Origin: an uncultured Bacteroides sp.
GTDB lineage: Bacteria > Bacteroidota > Bacteroidia > Bacteroidales > Bacteroidaceae
Direction of reading: 5' to 3'
DNA: 64,000 nucleotides
Assembly (NCBI RefSeq): GCF_963677685.1
Contig: NZ_OY782186.1
Span: 3,224,001 to 3,288,000 of the forward strand
Shown: piece after piece, positions 9,335 through 18,364 of the stretch
Numbering within the stretch: the first letter of the stretch is position 1
How the letters are laid out: every line of letters begins with the position of its first letter
Translations under genes and position numbers: made by a program
The notes under the pieces: generated by a model
Databases searched by the model: none
Told to the model about the DNA's origin: nothing
What the model saw: the letters and a program-made list of their open reading frames with translations, nothing else

Positions 9335-12300
9335 TTCTTTTTATCCTTATGTAGATTTGTATACTGTTCAAGTTCCGCCTTGATTACTTTCTGATCAGCT
9401 CCATCAAAGTGAATAGGTTTAATTTTCTCCTGTATGGATTGGAATATTACAAAGAATACAGGCACAATGAATATCTGACAAATCATACCAATTAACATAC
9501 CTCCTACAGCTCCCGTACCCAACGAACTATTACCGTTTGCACCAACTCCGGAAGCAAACATAAGGGGCAAGAGTCCGATAATCATAGCTAAAGATGTCAT
9601 AAGAATAGGTCTCAAACGAGCAGCGGCAGCTAATATCGCACTCCAGGTTATAGCCATACCTGTTTGCCGTCGTTCAAGGGCAAACTCTGTAATAAGAATG
9701 GCATTTTTAGCCAGCAATCCAATAAGCATGATTAAGGCGATCTGGAGATAAATATTATTAGCTATTCCCATTACATTAGCAAAGATAAATGTACCTGCCA
9801 AACCAAAAGGTAAAGATAATATAACCGTCAGAGGCAAGATATAACTCTCATATTGTGCACTTAAAATGAAATACACAAACATGATACAAAGAGCAAACAC
9901 GATCGCAGTAGAATTACTTGAACTTTGTTCAGAACGAGTTAAACCAGCAAATTCATAGCTATATCCGGCAGGAAGTTCTTCAGCAGCAACCTCCTGAATA
10001 GCCTTAATAGCATCACCGGAACTATATCCTTGAGCCGCAGAACCATTTACACTCATAGAGGTAAACATGTTGAAACGGGTTATATTCTGAGGTCCGTATA
10101 TCTTCTTCATTGTGATAAATTCACTTACAGGTGCCATCTCAGCTCCATTTCTTAAATAGATGCTATTCAAACTTTCAGGATTAACACGATATTGAGGATC
10201 CGCCTGAATCATGACTCGATACAATTTACCGAAACGGTTAAAGTTTGACGCATACAATCCGCCGTAATATCCTTGTAAGGTAGCGAGCACATCACTAGGA
10301 CTGATACCTGCACGTTTACATTTTGCCACATCCACATCAATCATGTATTGAGGGAAACGAGGATCAAATGAAGTTTGTGCCGCCGCAATCTCAGGACGTT
10401 GATTTAACTTAGTCAAGAAACCTTGGGTTATTCCAAAGAATTTATTGACATCTCCCCCTGTTTTATCTTCCAAACTAAACTCAAAGCCATTTGTCGCACT
10501 AAATCCAGAAATCATAGGAGGAGCAAAAATCAATATTTGAGCATCTTTTATGGTGCTTGTTTGGGCATAGAGTAAACCAATTATAGAGTTTACATCTTGT
10601 CCTTTGCCTTCACGTTCTTCCCAAGGTTTCAAACGACAGATAAAAGTACCGTAAGAACTACCCTGTCCCGCAAGGAAGCTATAGCCCATGATCTGACCTC
10701 TAAACTGAACTAAAGGATTGGTAACAAGTAATTTATCAACCTCACCCATTGTTGCTTCAGTTTTTTCAAGAGAACTTCCGGGAGGCAGACTCACCGTAAT
10801 AAAGAAGATTCCTGTATCTTCATTCGGAACTAATCCGGTAGGTGTTTTCATCATTAAGAAAGCTAATAATCCGGAAGCAACAACAAATGTTCCGATAGAG
10901 AGCCATTTCTTATGAATAAAGAATTGAACACCTTTCTTATATTTAGTAAGCGTTACATCATATGCTGCATTAAACGCTTTGTGAAAACGATCTATTCTGC
11001 TTAGTTTCTTATTATGTTCATCACTATGTGGTTTCAATAAGATAGCACATAAAGCGGGACTTAGCGTCAAGGCATTCAAAGCGGAAATGATAATAGCAAC
11101 TGCTAAAGTTATACCGAATTGTGTATAGAAGACTCCCGATGTACCACCCATAAATGTCACAGGAACAAACACAGCCGCCATAACTAAAGTAATAGACACA
11201 ATAGCACCCGAAATCTCACTCATAGCGTCAATAGAAGCCAAGCGAGCCGATTTATATCCCTGGTCCAACTTAGCGTGCACCGCTTCGACCACCACTATAG
11301 CATCATCCACCACAATGGCAATGGCTAAAACAAGGGCAAACAGCGTCAGCAGGTTGATACTAAATCCGAAAATATAAAGGAAGAAGAATGTACCTATCAA
11401 GGAGACAGGTACAGCAATCGCCGGTACCAGTGTCGAGCGGAAATCCTGGAGAAATATATATACAACTATAAATACCAGAATAAATGCTTCAATAAGGGTT
11501 TTGATAACTTCATGAATAGAAGCGAACAAGAAGTCGTTCGAATTAAGCATCTCAGAGTAAGTCACACCCGGAGGGAAAGATTTCTGAGCTTCTTCTAATG
11601 TTTTCTGCACTTCCTTAATAATCGCAGTAGCATTTGAACCAGCTGTTTGGTATATGGCACAAACAACACCCGGAGTTCCGTTCATAGTAGTCTTAACGGC
11701 ATAGCTTAATCCTCCGAGCTCTACGCGTGCCACATCCTTTAATTTTAAAATCTGACCATCTGGAGTAGCCTTAATAATGATGTTTTCAAATTCAGAAACT
11801 TTTTGAAGACGACCTTTGTATCTCATTACGTATTGGAAAGATTGATCGCCACTCTCACCAAATTGTCCCGGAGCCGCTTCGATATTCTGTTCAGCCAATG
11901 CAGCTGTTACATCATTCGGAATCAAGTGATAAAGCTTCATCACATCAGGCTTCAACCAGATACGCATAGAATAAGTTTGAGCACCAAAAGCTTCAGCACT
12001 ACCCACACCGGGAATACGTTTTATCTGTGGCAAGATATTTATATTTGCATAATTTTGCAAAAATGCTTCATCATAACGATTATCAGTACCATGTATCGAG
12101 AAGATTACCAACATACTATTCTGTCTCTTCGCTGTGGTAACACCAACTTTCACAACTTCAGAAGGCAAGAGGTTTGTGGCAGATGATACACGGTTCTGCA
12201 CATTAACAGCTGCCATGTCCGGATCTGATCCTTGTTTGAAATAGACTGTAATTTTCGCACTACCGTTATTGCTGGCAGTAGAGGTCATATAAGTCATATT

Positions 12301-12522
12301 CTCAACTCCATTGATGGACTCTTCAAGTGGAGCAATAACACTATTAAGCACAGTCTGTGCATCAGCCCCCGAGTAAGTAGTACTTACCTCAATGGTAGGC
12401 GGTGCAATATCCGGATATTCAGTGACAGGAAGTGAGGTTAACCCTAACACACCCAGTATCACAATCAGGATAGAGATAACCGTGGAAAGTACCGGTCGGT
12501 TTATAAATTTATCTAATTTCAT
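9331..12522 (-). CDS. RND family efflux pump inner-membrane subunit (AcrB/MexB type)
   Basis: Proton-driven hydrophobe/amphiphile efflux transporter of 1063 aa, the usual length. The N-terminus (KFINRPVLSTVISILIVILG) is TM1, followed by the porter motif PLEESINGVENM. TM4 carries the proton-relay Asp pair in IAIVVDDAIVVVEA. The second half contains FSLEDKTGG, YSYEFAGLTRSE and the TM10-12 block with GLLAKNAILI. It acts in the inner membrane with the adaptor encoded upstream and the channel downstream. Probable substrates are drugs, dyes, bile salts or detergents, but the sequence does not settle this. Confidence 0.97.
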   Translation of the reverse strand: MKLDKFINRPVLSTVISILIVILGVLGLTSLPVTEYPDIAPPTIEVSTTYSGADAQTVLNSVIAPLEESINGVENMTYMTSTASNNGSAKITVYFKQGSDPDMAAVNVQNRVSSATNLLPSEVVKVGVTTAKRQNSMLVIFSIHGTDNRYDEAFLQNYANINILPQIKRIPGVGSAEAFGAQTYSMRIWLKPDVMKLYHLIPNDVTAALAEQNIEAAPGQFGESGDQSFQYVMRYKGRLQKVSEFENIIIKATPDGQILKLKDVARVELGGLSYAVKTTMNGTPGVVCAIYQTAGSNATAIIKEVQKTLEEAQKSFPPGVTYSEMLNSNDFLFASIHEVIKTLIEAFILVFIVVYIFLQDFRSTLVPAIAVPVSLIGTFFFLYIFGFSINLLTLFALVLAIAIVVDDAIVVVEAVHAKLDQGYKSARLASIDAMSEISGAIVSITLVMAAVFVPVTFMGGTSGVFYTQFGITLAVAIIISALNALTLSPALCAILLKPHSDEHNKKLSRIDRFHKAFNAAYDVTLTKYKKGVQFFIHKKWLSIGTFVVASGLLAFLMMKTPTGLVPNEDTGIFFITVSLPPGSSLEKTEATMGEVDKLLVTNPLVQFRGQIMGYSFLAGQGSSYGTFICRLKPWEEREGKGQDVNSIIGLLYAQTSTIKDAQILIFAPPMISGFSATNGFEFSLEDKTGGDVNKFFGITQGFLTKLNQRPEIAAAQTSFDPRFPQYMIDVDVAKCKRAGISPSDVLATLQGYYGGLYASNFNRFGKLYRVMIQADPQYRVNPESLNSIYLRNGAEMAPVSEFITMKKIYGPQNITRFNMFTSMSVNGSAAQGYSSGDAIKAIQEVAAEELPAGYSYEFAGLTRSEQSSSNSTAIVFALCIMFVYFILSAQYESYILPLTVILSLPFGLAGTFIFANVMGIANNIYLQIALIMLIGLLAKNAILITEFALERRQTGMAITWSAILAAAARLRPILMTSLAMIIGLLPLMFASGVGANGNSSLGTGAVGGMLIGMICQIFIVPVFFVIFQSIQEKIKPIHFDGADQKVIKAELEQYTNLHKDKKK

Positions 12523-12573
12523 GATAATGTCTTACTTTTTAAAAATATTCTTTTTTACTCGCATTGAGTCACA

Positions 12574-13773
12574 CTATTTTTTACCTGCTAAGCCTGCGCT
12601 CATGGCTGCTGCTTGTTCTTTCTTTGCAGCAGATTCAGCTTCAGTAATAGGTTTAATCTGCATTCCATCTTTCAATGAAGCAATACCTTCAACAACAATG
12701 CGATCACCGGCTTTCAATCCGGATGTTACAAGATAATCACTTCCGTTATCCAAATCAGAAATTTCAATTAACTTATTGCTCACCTTGTTGTCAGCCCCTA
12801 CAACAAATACATATTTCTTATCCTGTACTTCCAATGTAGCAGACTGTGGAATCATAATCACATTATCTAATTTATAAGGGATAATTACAGCGCCTGAACC
12901 ACCACTTTTAAGCAAACGGTTAGGGTTGCTAAAAACAGCACGAAGCCTCAATGAGCCCGTTGATGGATCAATAACACCACTAACAGTTTCTATCTTTCCA
13001 CCTTGCGAATAGATAGAACCATCTGCCAATTTCAGCTGTACTTCGGGAAAGCTCTTCAATATATTAACTGTACTTCCGCTTTGACGAGTCATTTCCAAAA
13101 GTTGTTTTTCCGTCATTGAAAAATAAACGTACATTTCATCTATATTAGACACAATAGTAAGAGGAGTGGGTATAGAAGAACTAACCAAGCTCCCTACACG
13201 ATAAGGGATAGTTCCTACTACTCCATTTGAAGGGCTTTTCACATCTGTATATGACAAGTTCTGCCGTGCAGTAATAAGTTGAGCCTGCGCCTGAGACAAA
13301 GTAGCTTCTTGGGTTATCAAGCTATTTTGAGCTGTTTGGAGTTCGTAATCACCAATAATTTTTTGTTTAAAAAGCTCTTTCTTATTTTTTACAGTCAATC
13401 GAGCTGTAGAAACTGCTGCCTTAGCTAATTTTACAGAAGCTTCAGCTTGCTGTACAGCAGCTCTATATTGAACAGGATCAATAATAAATAGAGTTTGTCC
13501 CTTACGAACAATAGCACCTTCATCAACTCCAACCTTTGTTATAAAGCCTGCTATTTGTGGTCTGATTTCAATATCTTGCTTACCTTCTATGGAAGCGGGA
13601 TAAGAACTATGAAGTTCAGTGTGTGTGGATTGCAATGTACGTACAGCGTACTCAGGTTGCGCTCCCATATTTCCCTGCTGCTTGTTACCGCAAGAAAATA
13701 AAGAAACACTAAGAGCAAATGCGCCTACCTGCAATACTCTGCTAGTTAGGGAACGGTTAATTTTAGTCTTCAT
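12574..13773 (-). CDS. RND efflux periplasmic adaptor lipoprotein (AcrA/MexA type)
   Basis: Membrane-fusion protein of 399 aa linking the pump to the outer-membrane channel. It has a lipoprotein signal (SVSLFSC lipobox), a lipoyl-like half (EGAIVRKGQTLFIIDPVQY), an alpha hairpin coiled coil of about 70 residues, the second lipoyl half (VKSPSNGVVG) and beta-barrel and membrane-proximal domains ending in GDRIVVEGIASLKDGMQIKP. It is the first gene of the efflux operon, 51 bp before the pump gene. No TetR- or AraC-type regulator is adjacent, so control is not visible locally apart from an inverted repeat in its leader. Confidence 0.96.
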   Translation of the reverse strand: MKTKINRSLTSRVLQVGAFALSVSLFSCGNKQQGNMGAQPEYAVRTLQSTHTELHSSYPASIEGKQDIEIRPQIAGFITKVGVDEGAIVRKGQTLFIIDPVQYRAAVQQAEASVKLAKAAVSTARLTVKNKKELFKQKIIGDYELQTAQNSLITQEATLSQAQAQLITARQNLSYTDVKSPSNGVVGTIPYRVGSLVSSSIPTPLTIVSNIDEMYVYFSMTEKQLLEMTRQSGSTVNILKSFPEVQLKLADGSIYSQGGKIETVSGVIDPSTGSLRLRAVFSNPNRLLKSGGSGAVIIPYKLDNVIMIPQSATLEVQDKKYVFVVGADNKVSNKLIEISDLDNGSDYLVTSGLKAGDRIVVEGIASLKDGMQIKPITEAESAAKKEQAAAMSAGLAGKK

Positions 13774-14176
13774 ACTTTTTTATGTATAGTTTTGTAATAA
13801 TAAAGCAATACTGCCTACTCGGGTTTTCGCCAGTAAGATTAAAGAGGTTAAACAGAAGGTTTACATTAGGATTCATTCTCATACTATACATTTGTATAGA
13901 GTATGAACAAATAATCACAAAAAACTATTTTTATCATTTTAGTTTTCCGATGACAAATGTAACAAGAAAAACAATACAGATGTTACTTTGCACCTTCCAT
14001 TATTAATTTTTTTTTCATCTGATTAACATTTATACTCTTAAGGAAAGCCTTTTCCATTCAATATATAGAAAAGCTCGTGCTTTAAGGCTATATTTTTATT
14101 TTTCTTAATAAACAAATAATTGAAGTTTTTTGCCTAAGTTTGCACTATATATATTTTGTTTTAAGTATTCATTGAC
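13774..14176. promoter_or_regulatory. Divergent promoter region between the efflux operon and ftsK
   Basis: This 403-bp gap has no gene. Towards the efflux operon there is a -7-like TACATTTG (minus strand, 13954-13961), giving a leader of about 175 bases. In that leader, tcatactataca and tgtatagagtatga (13879-13906) form an imperfect palindrome that could be an operator. Towards ftsK there is a -7-like TAAGTTTG at 14135-14142, about 35 bases before the ATG. Neither has a clear -33 box at the usual spacing. Confidence 0.5.
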
Positions 14177-16642
14177 ATGGCAAAAAAAGACTCTTCAGAA
14201 AAAATATCAAAAACGAACTCTATCAATAAAGTAACATCATTTCTCAGAAATGAAACAATTCAATTTGTATTTGGGCTAGTTTTAGTTATATTTTCCGTAT
14301 ACCTCCTATTAGCTTTTTCGTCTTTCTTTTTCACCGGTTCTGCAGACCAAAGCATTATCGATAATGGAACGGCGCAAGACCTTGCTTCTGTTAATAATCA
14401 TATAAAAAACTATGCAGGATCTCGAGGAGCCCAACTAGCCAATTATCTCATCAATGACTGTTTCGGAGTTGCGTCTTTCTTTATCCTCATATTTCTTGGA
14501 GTTGCCGGATTAAAGCTAATGAAAGTCCGCCCATTTCGCTTATGGAAATGGTTTATAGGTTGTTCTCTCTTACTTATTTGGTTCTCCGTGTTTTTGGGTT
14601 TTGCATTTTTAAATCAATATAAAGATTCATTTGTATATTGGGGAGGAATGCACGGATACAATGTTAGTAACTGGCTCGTCTCACAGGTTGGTACCCCGGG
14701 AGTTTGGATGATCCTTCTAGTTACTGGTATATGTTTCCTTATCTACATGAGTGCACGTACCATCATATGGATTCGCAAAATAATTCGACTTGATTTTATT
14801 AAAAGAGAAAAGAAAGAAAAAGAGGAAATAGATGCCTCAGAAGAAGAAGAGATTAAAGAAAAAGCTACAATAGAAATAACAAATCCACAACCACAGACTG
14901 TTGACTTCTCAATCGACAAAACATATAAACAGGAAATGCCTCTCGAAGACAAAGAGATGGAAATTAATGCTCCCGTGGATGATAGCTCAATAATATTGAT
15001 GTCGGAAGAGCAAAATGTAACAAAGAAAGAAGATAAGACTCCCGAAGCAGCAAACAAAAACAACGCAGGAGATCCTGTATTTGAGATAGAATCGACTCTC
15101 AATGAAGATAATGAAATCTATCAGGGCAAAGAAGGTGAACCTTACAACCCTAAGCTCGATTTGGAAAATTATCATTTCCCCACTTTAGAGTTGATGAAAA
15201 AGTACGAGAACAATGAGCCTACCATCAACATGGAAGAGCAAAAAGGAAATAAAGATCGTATCATTAATACTCTTCGCAGTTTTGGCATTGAAATCAGCTC
15301 CATAAAAGCTACCGTAGGTCCTACCGTGACTCTATATGAAATTACTCCCGAGCAAGGAGTACGAATATCTAAAATACGAGGCTTGGAAGATGATATTGCA
15401 CTGAGTTTATCGGCTCTAGGTATCCGCATCATTGCTCCTATCCCAGGCAAAGGAACTATTGGAATAGAGGTACCTAATTCTAATCCTAAAATAGTTTCGA
15501 TGCAGTCAATTATTGGCAGTAAAAGATTTCAGGAATCGAATTATGAGTTGCCTATTGCACTGGGAAAAACAATTACCAACGAAGTTTTCATGGTTGATTT
15601 GTGTAAAATGCCACACGTCTTAGTTGCGGGAGCTACCGGGCAAGGTAAATCGGTAGGCTTAAATGCCATCATAACCTCATTGCTTTATAAGAAGCATCCG
15701 GCCGAATTAAAGTTCGTACTAGTCGACCCGAAAAAAGTAGAATTTAGTATCTATTCCGTAGTAGAGAATCATTTCTTGGCAAAACTACCCGATGCAGCAG
15801 AAGCAATCATCACAGATGTAACGAAAGTTGTGCAAACTCTTAATTCTATCTGTGTAGAAATGGATAGTCGTTATGATTTGCTTAAAAAAGCACATGTCCG
15901 TAACATAAAGGAGTATAACGAGAAGTTTATAAATAGAAAACTTAATCCTGAAAAAGGACATAAATTTATGCCATACATCGTAGTAATTATCGATGAATTT
16001 GGTGATCTGATTATGACAGCCGGGAAAGAAGTAGAATTACCTATTGCCCGCATTGCGCAGCTAGCACGTGCCATCGGTATACACATGGTTATTGCTACCC
16101 AACGACCAACAACCAATATCATCACAGGTACGATCAAAGCTAATTTCCCTGCTCGTGTGGCATTCCGAGTATCATCTATGATGGACTCCAGAACAATACT
16201 TGACCGCCCAGGAGCCAACCAGTTAATAGGACGGGGAGATATGTTATTCCTTCAAGGGGCTGACCCTATTCGTGTGCAATGTGCTTTTGTTGATACACCT
16301 GAAGTAGAAGATATTACAAAACATATAGCCCGTCAACAAGGTTACCCTACAGCATTCTATTTACCTGAATATGTAAATGAAGAAAGCGGAAGCGATTTAG
16401 GTGATGTTGATATGGGACGCCTCGATCCTCTCTTCGAAGATGCTGCCCGCTTAATCGTTATCCACCAACAAGGATCGACTTCTCTGATACAACGTAAATT
16501 TTCTATCGGGTATAATCGAGCTGGCCGCATCATGGACCAACTTGAGAAAGCAGGTATAGTTGGTCCGAGCGAAGGCAGCAAAGCTCGACAGGTCATGTGT
16601 ATAGATGAAAACGATTTAGAGATGCGTTTGAACAATTTCTAA
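14177..16642 (+). CDS. ftsK: DNA translocase FtsK
   Basis: Septal DNA pump of 821 aa that clears chromosome termini during division. The N-terminal domain has about four membrane segments (residues 28-200). An acidic/Lys-rich linker (about 205-320) leads to the alpha/beta motor, with Walker A GATGQGKSV near residue 484, Walker B VVIIDEFGDL and the FtsK signature ATQRPTTNIITG. The C-terminal winged-helix gamma domain (about 750-815, ARLIVIHQQGSTSLIQRKF) recognises polar DNA motifs. It is followed after 20 bp by the LolA-like gene, then trxB, an order consistent with one operon. Confidence 0.97.
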   Translation: MAKKDSSEKISKTNSINKVTSFLRNETIQFVFGLVLVIFSVYLLLAFSSFFFTGSADQSIIDNGTAQDLASVNNHIKNYAGSRGAQLANYLINDCFGVASFFILIFLGVAGLKLMKVRPFRLWKWFIGCSLLLIWFSVFLGFAFLNQYKDSFVYWGGMHGYNVSNWLVSQVGTPGVWMILLVTGICFLIYMSARTIIWIRKIIRLDFIKREKKEKEEIDASEEEEIKEKATIEITNPQPQTVDFSIDKTYKQEMPLEDKEMEINAPVDDSSIILMSEEQNVTKKEDKTPEAANKNNAGDPVFEIESTLNEDNEIYQGKEGEPYNPKLDLENYHFPTLELMKKYENNEPTINMEEQKGNKDRIINTLRSFGIEISSIKATVGPTVTLYEITPEQGVRISKIRGLEDDIALSLSALGIRIIAPIPGKGTIGIEVPNSNPKIVSMQSIIGSKRFQESNYELPIALGKTITNEVFMVDLCKMPHVLVAGATGQGKSVGLNAIITSLLYKKHPAELKFVLVDPKKVEFSIYSVVENHFLAKLPDAAEAIITDVTKVVQTLNSICVEMDSRYDLLKKAHVRNIKEYNEKFINRKLNPEKGHKFMPYIVVIIDEFGDLIMTAGKEVELPIARIAQLARAIGIHMVIATQRPTTNIITGTIKANFPARVAFRVSSMMDSRTILDRPGANQLIGRGDMLFLQGADPIRVQCAFVDTPEVEDITKHIARQQGYPTAFYLPEYVNEESGSDLGDVDMGRLDPLFEDAARLIVIHQQGSTSLIQRKFSIGYNRAGRIMDQLEKAGIVGPSEGSKARQVMCIDENDLEMRLNNF

Positions 16643-16662
16643 TAATTACCGTTTTACAACTT

Positions 16663-17307
16663 ATGAAAAAGGTCATATTCATTCTTCTTGGATTTTTGTG
16701 TTTTACTATTGGATTATCAGCCAAAAACAATGGCAAAGCAGAATCAATACTTAATAAAGCGGCCGCCAATCTCCGCAATGCCGGAGGACTAAAGGTCTCA
16801 TTTCAAAGCAAATCTTACACAAAAAACCGGCTTGTAGGAGAAACTAAAGGAACAATCCAAATGAAATCAACTAAATTCCTTCTAAAAATACCAGAAGCAG
16901 TTACTTGGTTTGATGGAACAACCCAATGGAGTTATCTCTCAGGAAGTGAAGAAGTCAATGTGAGTACCCCAACTGAAGCAGAACTAAACAATACCAATCC
17001 ATACCTTTTATTATATATGTATAAAAAAGGTTATTCTTATAGAATGGGAAATAAAACCTCTTTTCAAGGCAAGGCTATATATGAGGTTATGCTAACAGCA
17101 AAAGGGAAAAAGCAAAATATTGCAGCTGTAACACTTTACATTGCAAAAAAAACTTATCAGCCCTTATATATAATAGCGGAACAACAAGATAAGTCCCGAG
17201 TAGAAATAACTGTTACTGGTTATCAGGCTAAACAGAAGTATGCGGATTCTCTTTTTGCTTTCAATAAAAAGCTATACCCAGACAGTGAAATTATTGATTT
17301 AAGATAA
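16663..17307 (+). CDS. LolA-like outer-membrane lipoprotein carrier protein
   Basis: Exported periplasmic protein of 214 aa with a signal peptide (cleavage probably after LSA, residue 19). The body fits the LolA fold: an early helix (AESILNKAAANLRNAGGLKVSF), an amphipathic beta half-barrel with KGTIQMKSTKFLLKIPEAVTWFDGTTQWSY-type strands, and a C-terminal helix. LolA ferries lipoproteins from LolCDE to the outer membrane. It sits 20 bp after ftsK, a familiar pairing in several phyla. Whether it is the main LolA or a paralogue cannot be told here. Confidence 0.82.
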   Translation: MKKVIFILLGFLCFTIGLSAKNNGKAESILNKAAANLRNAGGLKVSFQSKSYTKNRLVGETKGTIQMKSTKFLLKIPEAVTWFDGTTQWSYLSGSEEVNVSTPTEAELNNTNPYLLLYMYKKGYSYRMGNKTSFQGKAIYEVMLTAKGKKQNIAAVTLYIAKKTYQPLYIIAEQQDKSRVEITVTGYQAKQKYADSLFAFNKKLYPDSEIIDLR

Positions 17308-17327
17308 AATAATATAAAAACAAAAAT

Positions 17328-18272
17328 ATGGAAACAGAAAAAGTAAGATGCCTTATTATTGGTTCCGGTCCTGCCGGATATACAGCTGCTATTTATGCCG
17401 GACGTGCAAACCTCTCTCCTGTACTTTATGAAGGTTTACAACCAGGGGGACAGCTGACCACTACCACCGAAGTTGAAAATTTCCCCGGATACCCTGAAGG
17501 AATAACCGGCCCAGAGTTGATGGAAGATTTACGTAAACAAGCTGAACGCTTTGGTGCTGAAGTTCGTTTTGGAATAGCTACGGCAACTGATCTAAGTAAC
17601 GCTCCTTATAAAGTAACTATCGACGGAGAGAAAGTTATCGAAGCTCAAACTATCATTATATCAACTGGTGCCACTGCCAAGTATTTAGGTTTGGAAGACG
17701 AGCAAAAATATGCAGGCATGGGAGTAAGTGCTTGTGCTACTTGTGACGGATTCTTCTACCGCAAGAAAGTGGTAGCTGTAGTAGGTGGAGGTGACACCGC
17801 TTGTGAAGAGGCTATCTATTTGGCAGGCTTAGCTTCAAAAGTATACTTGATTGTGCGCAAACCATTTTTACGTGCTTCTAAGATTATGCAGGAACGCGTG
17901 ATGAATCATGAAAAAATAGAAGTTCTCTTCGAGCATAATACTTTAGGCCTCTTTGGCGAAAATGGAGTAGAAGGTGCTCATGTGGTTAAACGCTTAGGCG
18001 AAAATGATGAAGAACGTTACGATATAGCTATCGATGGCTTCTTCTTAGCGATAGGACACAAGCCTAATTCTGATATATTCAAACCTTACGTAGAAACAGA
18101 CAAAGTAGGATATATCCTCACAGAAGGTGCGTCACCTAGAACAAAAGTTCCGGGTGTGTTCGCCGCAGGAGATGTTGCTGACTCGCATTATCGTCAAGCA
18201 ATAACAGCTGCAGGCAGTGGGTGTAAAGCCGCTATTGAGGCAGAAAGATACTTATCGGAACATGGCTTATAG
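17328..18272 (+). CDS. trxB: Thioredoxin-disulfide reductase
   Basis: FAD/NADPH flavoenzyme of 314 aa that reduces thioredoxin in the cytoplasm. The FAD-binding GSGPAGYTAA lies near residue 12, the redox pair is CATC (Cys136, Cys139), the NADPH-binding GGGDTACEEA follows near 150, and the C-terminal FAD motif FAAGDVADSHYRQAITAAGSG closes the protein. Length and order match low-molecular-weight bacterial TrxB. It lies 20 bp after the LolA-like gene and ends at a clear terminator. Confidence 0.97.
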   Translation: METEKVRCLIIGSGPAGYTAAIYAGRANLSPVLYEGLQPGGQLTTTTEVENFPGYPEGITGPELMEDLRKQAERFGAEVRFGIATATDLSNAPYKVTIDGEKVIEAQTIIISTGATAKYLGLEDEQKYAGMGVSACATCDGFFYRKKVVAVVGGGDTACEEAIYLAGLASKVYLIVRKPFLRASKIMQERVMNHEKIEVLFEHNTLGLFGENGVEGAHVVKRLGENDEERYDIAIDGFFLAIGHKPNSDIFKPYVETDKVGYILTEGASPRTKVPGVFAAGDVADSHYRQAITAAGSGCKAAIEAERYLSEHGL

Positions 18273-18306
18273 GACTCTCACCTAAGAAGCAGTCTTTTAA
18301 ATAAAT

Positions 18307-18346
18307 ATCCCCCAACAAAGTAGCAAGCTTAAGTTGGGGGATTTCT
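18307..18346. terminator. Bidirectional terminator between trxB and GH20 gene
   Basis: atcccccaac pairs with gttgggggat around a 16-base loop. A T-rich stretch follows on the plus strand and an AT-rich one on the minus strand. It lies between two convergent genes and probably serves both. Confidence 0.85.
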
Positions 18347-18364
18347 ATTTCTATATACTTACAA

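Noticed and set aside
14743..15450. Minus-strand frames inside ftsK
   Set aside because: Antisense to the FtsK linker and motor; Ser-rich hydrophobic composition is the complement of the acidic linker.
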